Shown one piece after another: positions 11,306-22,795 of a stretch of DNA of 64,000 nt (positions are counted from its first letter, which is position 1; each line of letters begins with the position of its first letter). The stretch is from Cunninghamia lanceolata (Eukaryota; Streptophyta; Pinopsida; Cupressales; Cupressaceae): positions 17,440,001-17,504,000 of the forward strand of contig BSBN01000187.1 of NCBI GenBank assembly GCA_027924645.1, written 5' to 3'. Made by a program: the position numbers and the translations under genes. The notes below the pieces were generated by a model that saw only the letters and a list, made by a program, of their open reading frames with translations, did no database searches and had not been told where the DNA came from.

Positions 11306-14300
11306 ATGGCTACTCCGAATGTTGTGAAGATCATTGATAGGCCACGACCTAAATTCAAAAAACATCCCTACAAATCCCTAGAAGTTGATCCCCTAGGTGC
11401 ATTTTCTAGTATTTCGCATGGGGTTTTGCATGTAGAAGATGTTAGGTGGTGCAGGAGCACCATTTGTTCAAGATTGTCAACTATGGTCTAGGCTTTAGTT
11501 TTAGTATATTTTTCATAAAATTATGGTCTTAAAAGCACATTTAATGATGTAATAATCCCTCTAGGGACATGGTCTTATAGTGGAGGGCAAGATCAGGAAA
11601 GTATTTTGTGAATGAGCAGTCCTCTTAAAATATGACAGTGTATTTTTAGACAAAAACAATCTTTTTAGTAAAAGCAGTCAGTTTTTGCCTTAATAATGGC
11701 TTTTCCCACGATGGGAGTGGGAGTAAAGGTTGATTTTAAATTGAATACATTGGATTGTATTCCTGATTGATGCGAGGAGATGGAGAACATATGATTTAGA
11801 GCAATTTTTATAAAGGAAATATACAGAAAATAGTCATTACTTCTACTTTTTCAATGTTTTTTTCTTATTTTTTTGCCCAAACTCATACTCTTCCGTACTA
11901 TCATGAGGTTCTACATGCTAATGGAATTGGTCTCTACTCTATTTTTCTTGTGCATGCATCTTTGAATCATTTTTTTGAGAAGTTTTGTGGAGAAAATGGA
12001 TGTTTTACCAGTCATTTCCTGAAGTTTCACTGTTTTCCTTGACTTTCTGCCCCCTGTACTCGGCCGTACTGTACAGTCAAGGGCTACAATGCATAAAATT
12101 GTGAAGTGTGTGGAATAACCTTTCATTTACACCTGTTTGGGGGTCTTGGCATTGGTTTTGAAGGAATTTACAAATGTTTTTCTGAAAATAGCTTTTAAAC
12201 CCTAGTTTCAAGGGTTTTAGGGAAATCGATGGTTTCCTAGACATTTCCACCTGCACCATGATCCAATAATGGATGAGATAGATTCATTTTTGTTTGTGTT
12301 TGACTGTTTCTCTACATGGCAGGGGCAGGGACTGGTTAAGGTGGTCTGTAGCAGCAGTTAGAGCTTGATGTCACCTTATGTTAGGTCTTTTGATCAATCG
12401 TGGTATAGGGATTTTGAAGGATAGCGAAGTGGATTGACCCAAAATCTCTGAAAACAAAGTAATTAGTCCATTTAGGACCTGTTGGGTGCCTTGGAGTGGG
12501 TCTCTGTAGTTTGAAACAAGTTTTATAGTCTTTTGTCATGTTTAGGAAGCCTAATTAGGCTTACTGCAGCAGGGGACAATCAAGATTTGGGTGGTGTGTC
12601 CCAAAACAACTTGTGATGCATGTTGAGTATGTTAAAGTAAAGGATATTGGATATCCTAAAAACCTATGATAGTCCACCTAGGAGGTCTGAAACTCAAATG
12701 TGTTGTCTGACAGTCCTTTATGAAGGGCTACAAGGAAATTATGACAGTGACATCTAGACAGTAGAATACTATTAAATGGAGAGTGTAGGTCTGAGGGACA
12801 ATTTGGAATGCGTATATTGAGTTATTAAGAGGGTAGAAAACCCTGAGAAACCTTGTGTCTGTTATGGAGTGTTATCAAACCCTTGTTTGTATTGGGAAGA
12901 AGAGAGTTCCTTATGAGATTGATTTGGTTGGCACTTGGCTCTGCATCATTAGGGCATACATTCATGCAAACATTGAAGAACTTGGGGAATCTAAGCTAAT
13001 GGATATCTACCACAAGCAGTTAATAGATGAATCATTTGAACTCAAACCTCAGTACAAAGCCATCCGGGATAAGCATTTCAGACATTACATCTATTTCCCC
13101 TATTTTGCAGAAGATGATTGGGTCTGACATGTTCTGAGTAGAATGCATGACAACTTTATGTGGTTGATGAGGCCATTCAAGATACCAAGGATGCAATTAG
13201 GGTGGTAACTAGATTACACTCATCTGGTGGGTTGCCTGCTCTCAAATCAGTCAAAAACCAAATTGTGAGTGAGACTACCGGATCAAAATTTGACAAGAGA
13301 GCAATGACTAGAAGATATCACTGATCCGGATATCAAGTTTGCATCTATGATAATTGGCTATAAGATAAATCACTCCACCAGGGAGAATTCTATATCCAAA
13401 ACTGCAATCTATGCTGCTTATCAAATGTTAAGGGAGAATACAGATTATGATCTTTGTGAGCTTCTTCTGAGCCAACTGTTGGAAAACCTACAAAAGATCA
13501 AGAAGGACAAGAAGAACTCATTCAAGTATGGTGGGCTAATACTGTGTTTGTTCTTTTATTTTATGAATGAGCTACTTGGATCCAGTGGTTGGATATGGAA
13601 AAATGACAGACCAGTAGCCATACAAATCAGAGATTATATGCATGGGCTTGGTGATGCCAAGGCACATAATACAACACTCTGGGGTTACTTCAAGAACTTT
13701 CAAAGTATGATGCAAGCCAGAGAAAGAATCCCCCAATCATTGGTTGAGAAATACAAGGATACAGTGTGCTTTATGGTAGACACTGATCAATGCCTGATGG
13801 AGGTAGTGAAACCGAGAATAGTATGGATCATGCCAATGGGGTATGAGGTTGATGAGAAAATCCTAGAGATACACATCCAACACCTGCTGAGTCAGCCCAA
13901 GGACCCTAAGGCAGAAAGGTTTGGAACCTTCCAAGAGATGAGTGTAAAAGTTCATGTTGAACTAAGACAGCCTGAGATCAAGAGAAAAGTAAGAAGGGAA
14001 GTAGAAGAATTCACCAAGAGGCATGGAATATCAAAGGAGGCAGTTGATGCCAATAGAGAGAAGATGGAAAGGGCAGAGAAAGAAAGGCAAGAAATAGAAA
14101 AAGAAAGTGCTCCAGTACAAGCCCCCTCTAGGACCAAATCCTCCAGAAGCTCTACACCTACCACCTCTAAGAGCCAAAAAGCATCAAAATCGGAAGCCCA
14201 GACATCCAGAAAGGGAGAGAAGAGAACAAAGAAAAAGGCCACAAGGTCCTATATGAGTCAGAAGGATGATGAAGAAACTGAGACCGATGAAGAAGTCAAG

Positions 14301-16005
14301 AAAATGAAGAAGAAGAAGAAAACATCTAGTGAACCCTCTACTGGTCACAGCAAGGAAGAAGAAGTAGAAGAGTTTGTTGAAAGGCCTACTTTGTCCATTG
14401 ATGATGTAGTCAAGGCAATTACTGTGGATGGGAATCTGCAACCAATGACAGAATTCTATGATGAGTATAATGACACAGATAAAAGGATCTTGGAGGAAGC
14501 CACAGTTAAGTACTTAAACATATATAATAAGGCATTTATTGAAATCATCTCTCTAATTCCCAAAAGTTTAGAGAAGGAACTTGAAATGAGAAAGGAGAAT
14601 GCCAAGGCAAAGGACTTAGAGATCGGAGAATAGATTGCTATCCAACTCTATCCTACCATTACCTCTCAACAAATGAACATGATCTTCAAGGACTACAAGG
14701 ATGAGTTTCAGAGCAAAGCAAGAATGAACCAACTTATGCTTGGAGAGACAGATCGAGTTGCTAAAGAAACAGAGGACATTCTCTGGAATGCATTTAAAAG
14801 ATTCAATCTTCCTGTCATAGAAGACTTAGGTGATGAACATTCTGCCATGGATGATGAAGGGCTAAGTACTAAGAAAGATGCAGAAGAGCCCAAAGAGATG
14901 GATAAGGAAAAGATTAAGGACTTGGATTCTTCTGCTCCAAAAGAGAAATCCCTGAAGAAGTAAACATCTCTCTTTTGGATCCCCCTGCTAACTCCGGAAC
15001 TGAAGAAGAACTAAGAATAAAAGAGAAAGCAAGTCAAAAAGAGGAGAAAAAGATCAAACAGAGAAGGTCTTTGTTGACACCTTTGAGGCCACAGAAGGAA
15101 AGGAAACTCTGTTTCCAGCAAGAGACACTGCAGAAGTTGTTAAGGACTTCCTGACAAAATAAATGATGGAATTAGATGAACCGGAGCTACTTCAAGGACC
15201 ATTCAATTTTGATTCCCTCTCCCCGGTTTAGACTATGAAGATAGCATCTTTTGCCCAAGCAAAGGCAAAAGAAAAACTTTTGAAGTCTCACATGGAAGAC
15301 TGTGAGAAGATAGAGATTGCATCCGGTGTGTTGGAAAAGATCATGCCATCCTTCCAGAAGGATCTTTCTGCCTCCTCATGTGGTAATTTGAAATCTCTTG
15401 TTAATTTTGTTAACACACATTTTGATTATTTGGAGAAAGCAGTTGAAGAGAAAGTCTGGAAAGAGTTTTTGGGCAAGAGATTCTCTGAGGTATAAGGACT
15501 TATAACAAATGATAGGAGAAATTTGGATATTGGAATAAAGAGCCTAGAGAATGCTCTTAAATATGGTGGAGATCTATACAAATTTTGTCTGTCTTGGTCC
15601 ACCGTAACAACAAACATCACCAAGAAGGTGGAAGAACAAGAGAGCAAACTATCAAGTTTATCTCAAAGTTTTGATCCTCTCACCTCTTCCATAATGAATC
15701 AAGAGTGTCAGACTATTGCAGCCATAAATGAAATAAAGAAGCTTGAGAAGGAGAAGAAAAATAGAATAAGTAGGTTAAGTGAACTTAAAGGGATAATTAT
15801 CCCCAAATTAGAGGCCATGCATGAGGCCCTAACTAATGCTCAGACCACAGCCCAGACCAGTGATCTGACAGATCTAAAGAGGGCAGAGGCTTTTGCATTC
15901 CTATTGAGTGGTCACATCTCAATTTTGGACAGGATGAAGTAGAGTTGGGCAACATAATTTGTCTAGTTGAAGACACCTTTTGCAAATATACTTCAGTATA
16001 TGTAA
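11306..16005 (+). pseudogene. Broken ORF2 of element A (unknown family, about 1000 codons originally)
   Basis: Starts MATPNVVKIIDRPRPKFKKH, near-identical to the B ORF2 start. It is interrupted after codon 47 by a 1502-bp insertion (11447-12948), resumes AYIHANIEELGE, and shows stops or frameshifts near 13127, 13160-13310, 14632, 14962, 15160, 15230, 15495 and 15940. Long blocks remain open, the largest 13347-14633. Conserved blocks shared with B include CLFFYFMNEL, GYFKNFQSMMQARERIPQSL, CFMVDTDQCLME, EIISLIPKSLEKE and INQECQTIA. A Lys/Ser/Thr-rich hinge lies at about 14100-14350. No polymerase, integrase or protease motif is visible. Function unknown. Confidence 0.85.
11447..12948. mobile_element. 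1502-bp insertion in ORF2 of element A, probable solo LTR
   Basis: The block begins TGGTGC and ends GCATCA (inverted ends, 5 of 6 matching) and is flanked by TTAGG (11442-11446 and 12949-12953), the 5-bp target repeat expected of an LTR element. Removing it with one repeat restores the frame relative to B exactly. I see no coding capacity inside. The same edges also read as a GT..AG intron (11446-12952), which is the main alternative. Confidence 0.65.
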
Positions 16006-16235
16006 GTATAACATGTATATATACTTATGTGGCTAAGTATAGTTGGATTTTTGGGAATTTTGGTGTGTGGATTCTACCCTTTGCCATTGATGTCAAAGGG
16101 GGAGTAAGGAGCAGTGAAAAATATGGAATCTAGCTAAAGGGGAGCTTCGGAAAAGTGTACATTAGAGCAGAGCATCAGCCAAGGGGGAGTGTAGTGTGAC
16201 ACTTAGTCATTTTTCACTAAGTGTTGCCATCAATG

Positions 16236-16249
16236 CCAAAGGGGGAGAT
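16236..16249 (+). other. Polypurine tract of element A
   Basis: AAAGGGGGAGAT directly before the 3' LTR, identical to the tract in B; the plus-strand primer site of an LTR element. Confidence 0.85.
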
Positions 16250-17339
16250 TGTTGGCAAGAGACACTATGTGGCTTCATGAATGTTGTTATTAATGGAAAC
16301 AAGGTCCATCCCACACATCCGCAAGACATGACATGTCTATACCGGAAGTCAGATTGAAGAATATCTTGGTCCAGTGAGCAAGAACAGAGCATGCAGCAAG
16401 GTCTGACAATCAGGTCCGGATTTCTCAGAGGAAGTATCTCAACAAAGTGCAGACTTGGGGAAGTCAAGATAAGTACCATGACTGATACATTCTAGAGATT
16501 GAGCCTCCGGTGATGAAAGAGTGAAAAGATATGAGTACCTAAGTGTTGGGTTTCTGATTGGCACAATTGACTGAGGAAGAACTGACCGGCAGAGCATCAG
16601 ACCTTAATCCGGATGAGAAGTTGATGATGATCAAGTTCCTTAAGGGATCATTCATGGTTGACCAACATGATTGATGACTATTATAAGTATCTCTTTGATA
16701 CGCATCACTTAGTATGCAAGGATTCAACCGACAGATCAGAGTTTGGGAAAATATTGAGTATTCCGGATGCTGACTAGAAAGATGTTGAAATCCTTGGTGT
16801 GGATATATATATCAAATGGATTTAGATGTGAGTGTGTGTGTGGTGTATTGCGAAGTGCGAAGAAAAGAAGAGAGTAGTGTGCAAGCAGCTATACAGGTCT
16901 GGAATGTGATAGAACAACAACACTAGAACAAAGGAAGAATGAAGTGTAGCAGATCAGTATATTGAGCCTAACCGAAATTGAACCTTAGCATATGTGGATG
17001 CTTCTCATCAGTTCAAGTACCTAGCTTCTTTCTATAAACTATTGTAGGCAGTGAGCCTCTTGTGAGTAGTGTGCTCAGACAGTGAGTCGTAATTGGCAAG
17101 TGCCATTTTATACTACCTTATTCTTTTAACAGAGAATACAATCTTGGGTTAGTCACCCCATGGTTTTTACCTTAACAGGGTTTTCCACGTCAAAATCATT
17201 GTGCTATGTGTATTGATTTTATTTCTGCTTTCATGGTTATGCATGATTATATGATTTGATGATGCACTAGTTGTTAAAGAAGAATAGAAAGTTAAAATAA
17301 TTAAGATAACTGATTCACCCCCCCTCTCAGTTATCAACA
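16250..17339 (+). repeat. 3' LTR of element A
   Basis: Same ends as the 5' LTR. A TATA-like GGATATATATATC lies at 16801-16813. Differences from the 5' copy are dominated by C/T and G/A changes. Confidence 0.9.
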
Positions 17340-17412
17340 CCCGCAAGGTTTGAACCTTGGTTGTTGGCACTACAAGCAAGAAGCCCCACCATTTCACCAA
17401 AGGGTCTCCCCA
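17340..17412 (-). repeat. tRNA-like head of a SINE, cut by element A
   Basis: On the minus strand the piece starts GGGGAGACCCTTTGG, carries an A-box-like TGGTGAAATGG and, about 40 bases later, a B-box-like GGTTCAAACCT, the spacing of a Pol III internal promoter. It ends at the target repeat of element A. The head sequence recurs at 8290-8271. It does not fold as a normal tRNA gene, so a tRNA-derived SINE is preferred. Confidence 0.55.
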
Positions 17413-17673
17413 AAAAAATATGTGGCTAGAAAGCTAAGTAGTTGTTAGTGTGGTGTTATGAATGTGTTGGAGCATAGATTATGTCATAACCTAATGTTCA
17501 TATTTTTTTGCTATGTTTCTTAGGGTAGTAAGGGAGTCAATATGTCTTATTGGTATGCATGGTTAAGTAGTTGTTTGGGTGGTTCATGGGAACTAATTAA
17601 AGATGGATTTATAAAAGCCTCCTATGTAATAATGTAATCTCTCACACAAAGTATTTTTATAAGTATTTTTGTA
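17413..17673. other. Short stretch with no gene seen
   Basis: AT-rich sequence between the SINE piece and the LINE fragment; nothing recognisable. Confidence 0.6.
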
Positions 17674-18415
17674 ATGCCGAAGGTGTTTTTCTATTGGTCA
17701 TTTGGCCTTTGGTTTCCCTCTCTTGCGATGCAAGGGAGCTACAACTTGGTGGAAGGATGCTCTCTTGGATCACCTAACTGTCAGTGCTTCCCTGTAGGTC
17801 TGTTCATCTTAGGGGGATGATTCCTTTGAGGAGGTTGTGCTCCCTTCTGGGGCTGCTTCTGAGGGGGTGGTGATGGTTGCTGCTGTGAATACCTCGCATT
17901 CGCTGAACTCTTCGGATCACTCATCGACTAATTTGGAGGCTCCTCCTGTTCCGGGCAGGCCTTCATCTTCTGTTCTAGATTCTTCTTTGGTCTTGCCTTC
18001 TTCAGGCTTAGCTTCCCTGCGTGCAGATTCTTTGGTGTTTGTTGGAGTTTTTGGGAGCCCTCTTTGTTCGTGGCTTCGGGAGAGGTTCCCCTCTCTCCTC
18101 AATTTGTTGATGCTGGTCCCGAGCCCTCCTGGACAGTGGTCCAATGTAGGAAGAAAGGTCCTTTGCTCTCTACTAGCAAGGGATTTAGATTTTCTAGGTC
18201 AAGATCTGGGGTTGTGTAGATCCTTGTTTTTTCTTCAGTTGGGTTGCTATGCCTGTGCTGTCGATATGCTATTCCTAGTTTGATGTGTCTGGGATCTAGT
18301 TTTTTTGGTTGTTGGTTTGTTGCAGCTTGGCTTTAGTTGTTCTGTTTTGTTTTTGCCCTTGGGGCCTTGTTTGTAAGGGTTTAGTCCCTTGTTATCTATT
18401 TATCATTATCAAAAA
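17674..18415 (+). mobile_element. 5'-truncated ORF1-only LINE fragment (copy 1)
   Basis: It begins inside the zinc-knuckle region: the bases for FSIGH..WWKDALLDHL parallel copy 3 at 63023-63120. A Ser/Pro/Val-rich C-terminal frame (about 17837-18180) ends with a WTVVQCRKKG block typical of the end of this ORF1. The 3' UTR follows at once, with a short stem-loop AAGGGTTTAGTCCCTT (18375-18390) and the terminus ATCATTATCAAAAAC shared with copy 3. There is no reverse transcriptase frame between ORF1 and the 3' end. A flanking target repeat is not clear. Confidence 0.65.
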
Positions 18416-21400
18416 CATAATGCATACACATTTTTAACTTCAAAATTCAAATTTATAAAAATCTTGTGTTATGGTTTGCATTGTTTTAAGCTTTAAAATA
18501 GTAATGTGTATGCATTTTTAACTCCATAATTCAAATTTTTAAAAATCTTGCCCATTAGGTTTGCATTTCCAAGCCTAAAGATTGGAGCTCCCTTTTGGCT
18601 CCTAAATTTGTGTTTTCAACATAAAATAGTGGATTCAAACTTCATTCTCTCTAGCTTTATGCATTCTGCAATGAAATTTCATGAAGCCACCACCAAATTG
18701 ACAAAGCTACTTCTTAGCTTTCTAGCCACATATTTTTTTAATATTTTGAATAAATTAAGGTATTTATTTTATTCTTTTAACAATATCTTCATATTCATCA
18801 AATATATATGTATTGCTTTTTCTTCGTGACTTTTGACCCATTTATCTAAATTTGAAAAAAGAATATAGAATTGTCTTATGCTTCATTCTATACACATTGA
18901 GAAAAAGAATGCATTTTTTATTATTTTGTGGAAGTTATATGATGCACACACTCAATGATATACTTTTCAAGATATATCCACTTCGAAAAATCACCCAAAA
19001 ATATCAATAAAAAATATATATGACTTGTAATACTAGCTCTTAGCTATCTTTTCACCAATTAGTTTTGAAAATACTTAATGCATAAAAGATAATTGGGTGG
19101 CACACATCAGACACTATGTTATATTTTAGTGGTAAAAACATGAACACTTTTGTCTGTGCTCAACATTTTACCTTCTTAATCTTAACCCATTTTTAAAAGC
19201 CTTAGCAGTTTATAAACTAGATCCAAAGTACTATAATTCTCATTCTTATTACATTTTCAAATTTTGAATGTAAGCATCTCGAATTACTCATCGAAGTTCA
19301 GGTTTAATTGTTTTCAAGAAAAAAGTGGCCACTTTTGACCCGCTTTTTGTTCCCCATTTTCATGCTCTTACCCTTCAACTTGGATGAAATTAATATAATC
19401 ATGGGCTTATCTTCCTTTTTAGACCCACAATTTTGCAACCAAGATAGTATGAACTTAAACTTAGTAAAGAAGTTTGAAATTAATGGGAAATCTCTTGAAT
19501 CTAAGGTGTCAATTCATTCTATAACTAATGAGCCCTAATTTCATTAGTCTTCCTAAGTAATGCTCCCACATTTCATTTAGAGTATCCAATTTTTGAATAT
19601 AATACTTCAACTCACTCGAAACACTCATGGCTATGAGGCCTTGCGTCATCATACCAATTTAGCCATTGGTTCTTTTGTCTCCCTCACTAAATTTGTCTAT
19701 CTTTAGAGTCACCTTGTATAGCTCCTTGCTTTACAACAAGTTTAGCATTAATTCCTTTCGTGTGGGATAGTTATGAATAGTCAACAATGTGAAAATTTTT
19801 AAATTAGCCATTTTAACCAACAACTTTTATCAATTTTCTCAATTAGCCTTCTCATTGCCTAAAGGAGAAATTATAAATTTTGGACCCATGATCCTTGGTT
19901 AGTGCTACCTTACTACATCAAGCTTCACTATAAAAGGTAGCAAAATCACTTAAAAAAGGAGAGAGACAATAGAGTACAAGGGTTGGAAAATTGAAACCTA
20001 GAAGATCAAAAAGAGCATTAGAAAGAAATTTACTCATGAGAATTGTAATTGAGAGGCCACACACTTGTATGTGATAGTTTGTGATTGTAATTCAAAGTTG
20101 AGGCCTAATTCTAATTGTAAGCCCTAGTGGAGGAGGTTACTAATTTTCAAAGTATGAATCAATAAAACTTTATTCAACATATTTCTTGTGTGATGTGAAT
20201 TTGACGTTGTGGGTATTTGAATTTTGCCATGTGATTTTTGTATGTGTTTGTGTTAGGTTGCATGATAGGACAATCCTTAGCTAGATTCTCTATCCATAAT
20301 TGCATCATGATGCCATGCTAGAAATACAACTCAACCTATTTAGAAAAAAGTCCTATGATTATATCTATCTAAGAAATCACTATAAACACAATTGAAATGA
20401 TTTAAATATTTATTTTGAAGAAGGGAAAACACCATAATAACATTACATCAATAGGCTTTTGAATAAACTACTTTCATGGAGATTATTGCATAAAATGTCT
20501 TATCACACTCTCATGTGTGTTCTCTTTAAGCTTCCATATATTTCTAAAGGGATGAAGCCCAAATGTATAGAATCCTAAGCTAACCCTAAAAGTTGTCCTA
20601 TTGGTCAATGTCATATGACCCTTGATTCTAACAGATTGCATTAAAAGTTAACTCTAATTAATTGTCTTGCACAATAACTTACTTCTTCTAATTTCTTAAT
20701 TACTCAAAATAATTTAAAAAAACTTATTATATAACTAACTTAATATAACTAAATACTTAAATAAAATTAATTAAAATGGTGAATACATTATCAGCACAAC
20801 ATCCTATCTTAATAGAGAAGAAATGATTTATGCATCAATCAATTTAGAGAAGGTCCGTTGTTGGCATTCAATCAAGAGGGCTTGGATCTCCACCACCCAT
20901 TGTGCTACATGGTTGTCGCCAGCTCGTGTCGAGCTACCCATCTCTATTATCTATGGGATTCGACTATGACTGGTTGTATCACGCAGATAATAGATAATTC
21001 GTATAGTATAGTTTCACCAAGGGAATATCATCGATGTGAAGTGAAGGCAATTCTAAAGCTTTAGATAAGGATAGAGTATATTTTTAGTAATGAAAGCTGT
21101 TCAAAAGCACCGTTCGATGAGCCCACCGGCACGTAGTATTAGGTAGTTGGCTGGCCAAGCTGATGTTGTCACCTCTCTTACGTAATAACATGGATGCCTT
21201 TTTGGTATGCTACTGGTACATACATAGAGCTTTGCAATGGTGGTGGCACATTTGTAGTTCGGGATGGGTATTTGCTCTAGTTTCTTCCTTCACTGGTCTT
21301 TCTTGAAAAAATAGCAAAACGAGTCATGTTCGAAATCACACATGGTCAATTGAACCACCTTTGATCAACCTAATCAGTGCAACCATGGCACTACATGATA

Positions 21401-21639
21401 GGACAAAGTTCGATCGAAGCCCCTTAAGAGATGGGGTTGACCAATTGTTTTAGCACTTCTAGACCTACAAACCAAATGAGAGACCTACTTGTGCATTGAG
21501 AGAATCCAATGTGTAAGAGTTGGTAGAGGTTGTGTGATTAAAGACAGAAGTTGATCAGATTAGGAATAATACACTAGCTATTTGGCATCATCACTAGCCA
21601 TCTAGTGTAAATTCCTGATATGATTTGCAAGCTTGTATT
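18416..21639. other. Gene-free AT-rich stretch
   Basis: No frame longer than about 95 codons and none with recognisable motifs. No LTR or LINE ends noticed. Confidence 0.6.
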
Positions 21640-21833
21640 GATAACATTAGGGGTTCGGTCCAAACCTGCTTGTAGAAATTCAAGGTTGAGTAATATGGGT
21701 AAAAGATATCCTTTCACCAAGTATCCACAAAAGAATATCTTTTTCCCATATTACTTGACCTTGAATTTCTACCAATAGGCTTGGATTGAATCCCTAGATC
21801 AAGGGGGCTTGGATTAAATCCCTAATATTATTA
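21640..21833. repeat. Foldback (inverted repeat) element, MITE-like
   Basis: The left arm (21640-21709, ATAACATTAGGGGTTCGGTC ... GGTAAAAGATAT) is the imperfect reverse complement of a right arm (21733-21833) around a loop of about 25 bases. The best-paired core is TAGAAATTCAAGGTTGAGTA against TACTTGACCTTGAATTTCTA. The outer right arm carries an extra tandem copy of GGCTTGGATT(G/A)AATCCCT. No coding capacity. Confidence 0.7.
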
Positions 21834-22777
21834 ATGAAGGCTCATGGATCAGATCAAAGTTTTACACCATGTGTTTTCCATTTGCATTAAAGATATAGCT
21901 CCAAGAGATTCATTTAGTGATTTAATGCCCTATGAGTTCTTGGTCCTTAAGAGAGCTTCTAAGTGTGTTAAGTTTTAATGTGGAACTACATAAGGCATAG
22001 GGTGAGGAGGAATACTTTTTGATTATGAGTTACAAATAAAACCCTAAAATCGATGGAAGAAGGGGACATGGCTTGGTTGGAGGGTAGGCACTCTTTAGTA
22101 GAGTTGGATATTATATCTTAGCTAAAGAAAGCATAGACCATTGTGAAAACCCAATAACTTTTTGATGGGAGAAATATTAAACCCTCCCACTAAGGTTTTC
22201 CCTCTTAACTAAGCAATAACCCCTGTCGTCACGGTTATTTTTCCTGAGATGTCCGTTGAAGAGATTTTCTTTGAATATAAAGAAAAACCATAGTGGGGAA
22301 ATTTGTTTGGAAATCTCCAAGTATGAGTATGATAGAAAAATGGGAAATCTCCAACTTGATTAGAAGAAATAGCTTGAGTATGTTGCATAATATCGACAAA
22401 ACCCTTAATTGCTTCCTTTTGGGAAGATTGAAGCAAGGGGGTTTAAGATACCCTCAAATCTTGGAAGAAAGGCTCAAGACCTCTCCCTAACCAAGTGTTT
22501 GGGATCTTGATTCTGAATACATCCTGGACGATGATCCTTATCCCTATTGGATATTCTCCCTCACTCTTGGCCGAAATACTCAAGGATATCTAGGTAGTTA
22601 ACATCAAGACCTAGGTCATCTCAACATATAACTGCATAACAAAATATAATGGCACTTGATTATTTTTTGAGTATACAATTTGAGAATATGTATACTCAAT
22701 AGGTAGATGTGCCAAAATAATTGTTTGATGCAACCTTTTATAAAGCTGGCAAAGGAGAAGTTTACTAACATATGGAT
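21834..22777. other. Short gene-free stretch
   Basis: Nothing recognisable on either strand. Confidence 0.5.
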
Positions 22778-22795
22778 TTTCATTGACTTATTGTT

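Larger units (their letters stand above)
8342..17339 (+). mobile_element. Element A: old pol-less LTR retrotransposon with Gag and ORF2
   Basis: Two direct repeats of about 1.09 kb start TGTTGGCAAGAG and end TTATCAACA (8342-9429 and 16250-17339). The flanking target repeat is CTCGC (8337-8341) versus CCCGC (17340-17344), one mismatch. An initiator-Met PBS follows the left LTR and a polypurine tract precedes the right one. The interior holds a gag-like ORF with CCHC knuckles and a second long ORF of unknown family, both broken. I find no RT, RNase H or integrase. The left and right LTRs differ at about 10 of the first 137 bases, mostly transitions, so the insertion is old. It is the same family as element B. 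Confidence 0.9.

Noticed and set aside
11446..12952. GT..AG intron in ORF2 of element A as the primary call
   Set aside because: The 5-bp TTAGG repeat and TG..CA inverted ends favour an LTR insertion; kept as an alternative.
17350..17412. A functional tRNA gene on the minus strand
   Set aside because: A- and B-box look-alikes are present but no acceptor stem or anticodon arm can be formed; a SINE head is more likely.
20858..21064. Short plus-strand frame of 68 codons
   Set aside because: No motif, no splice or promoter support.
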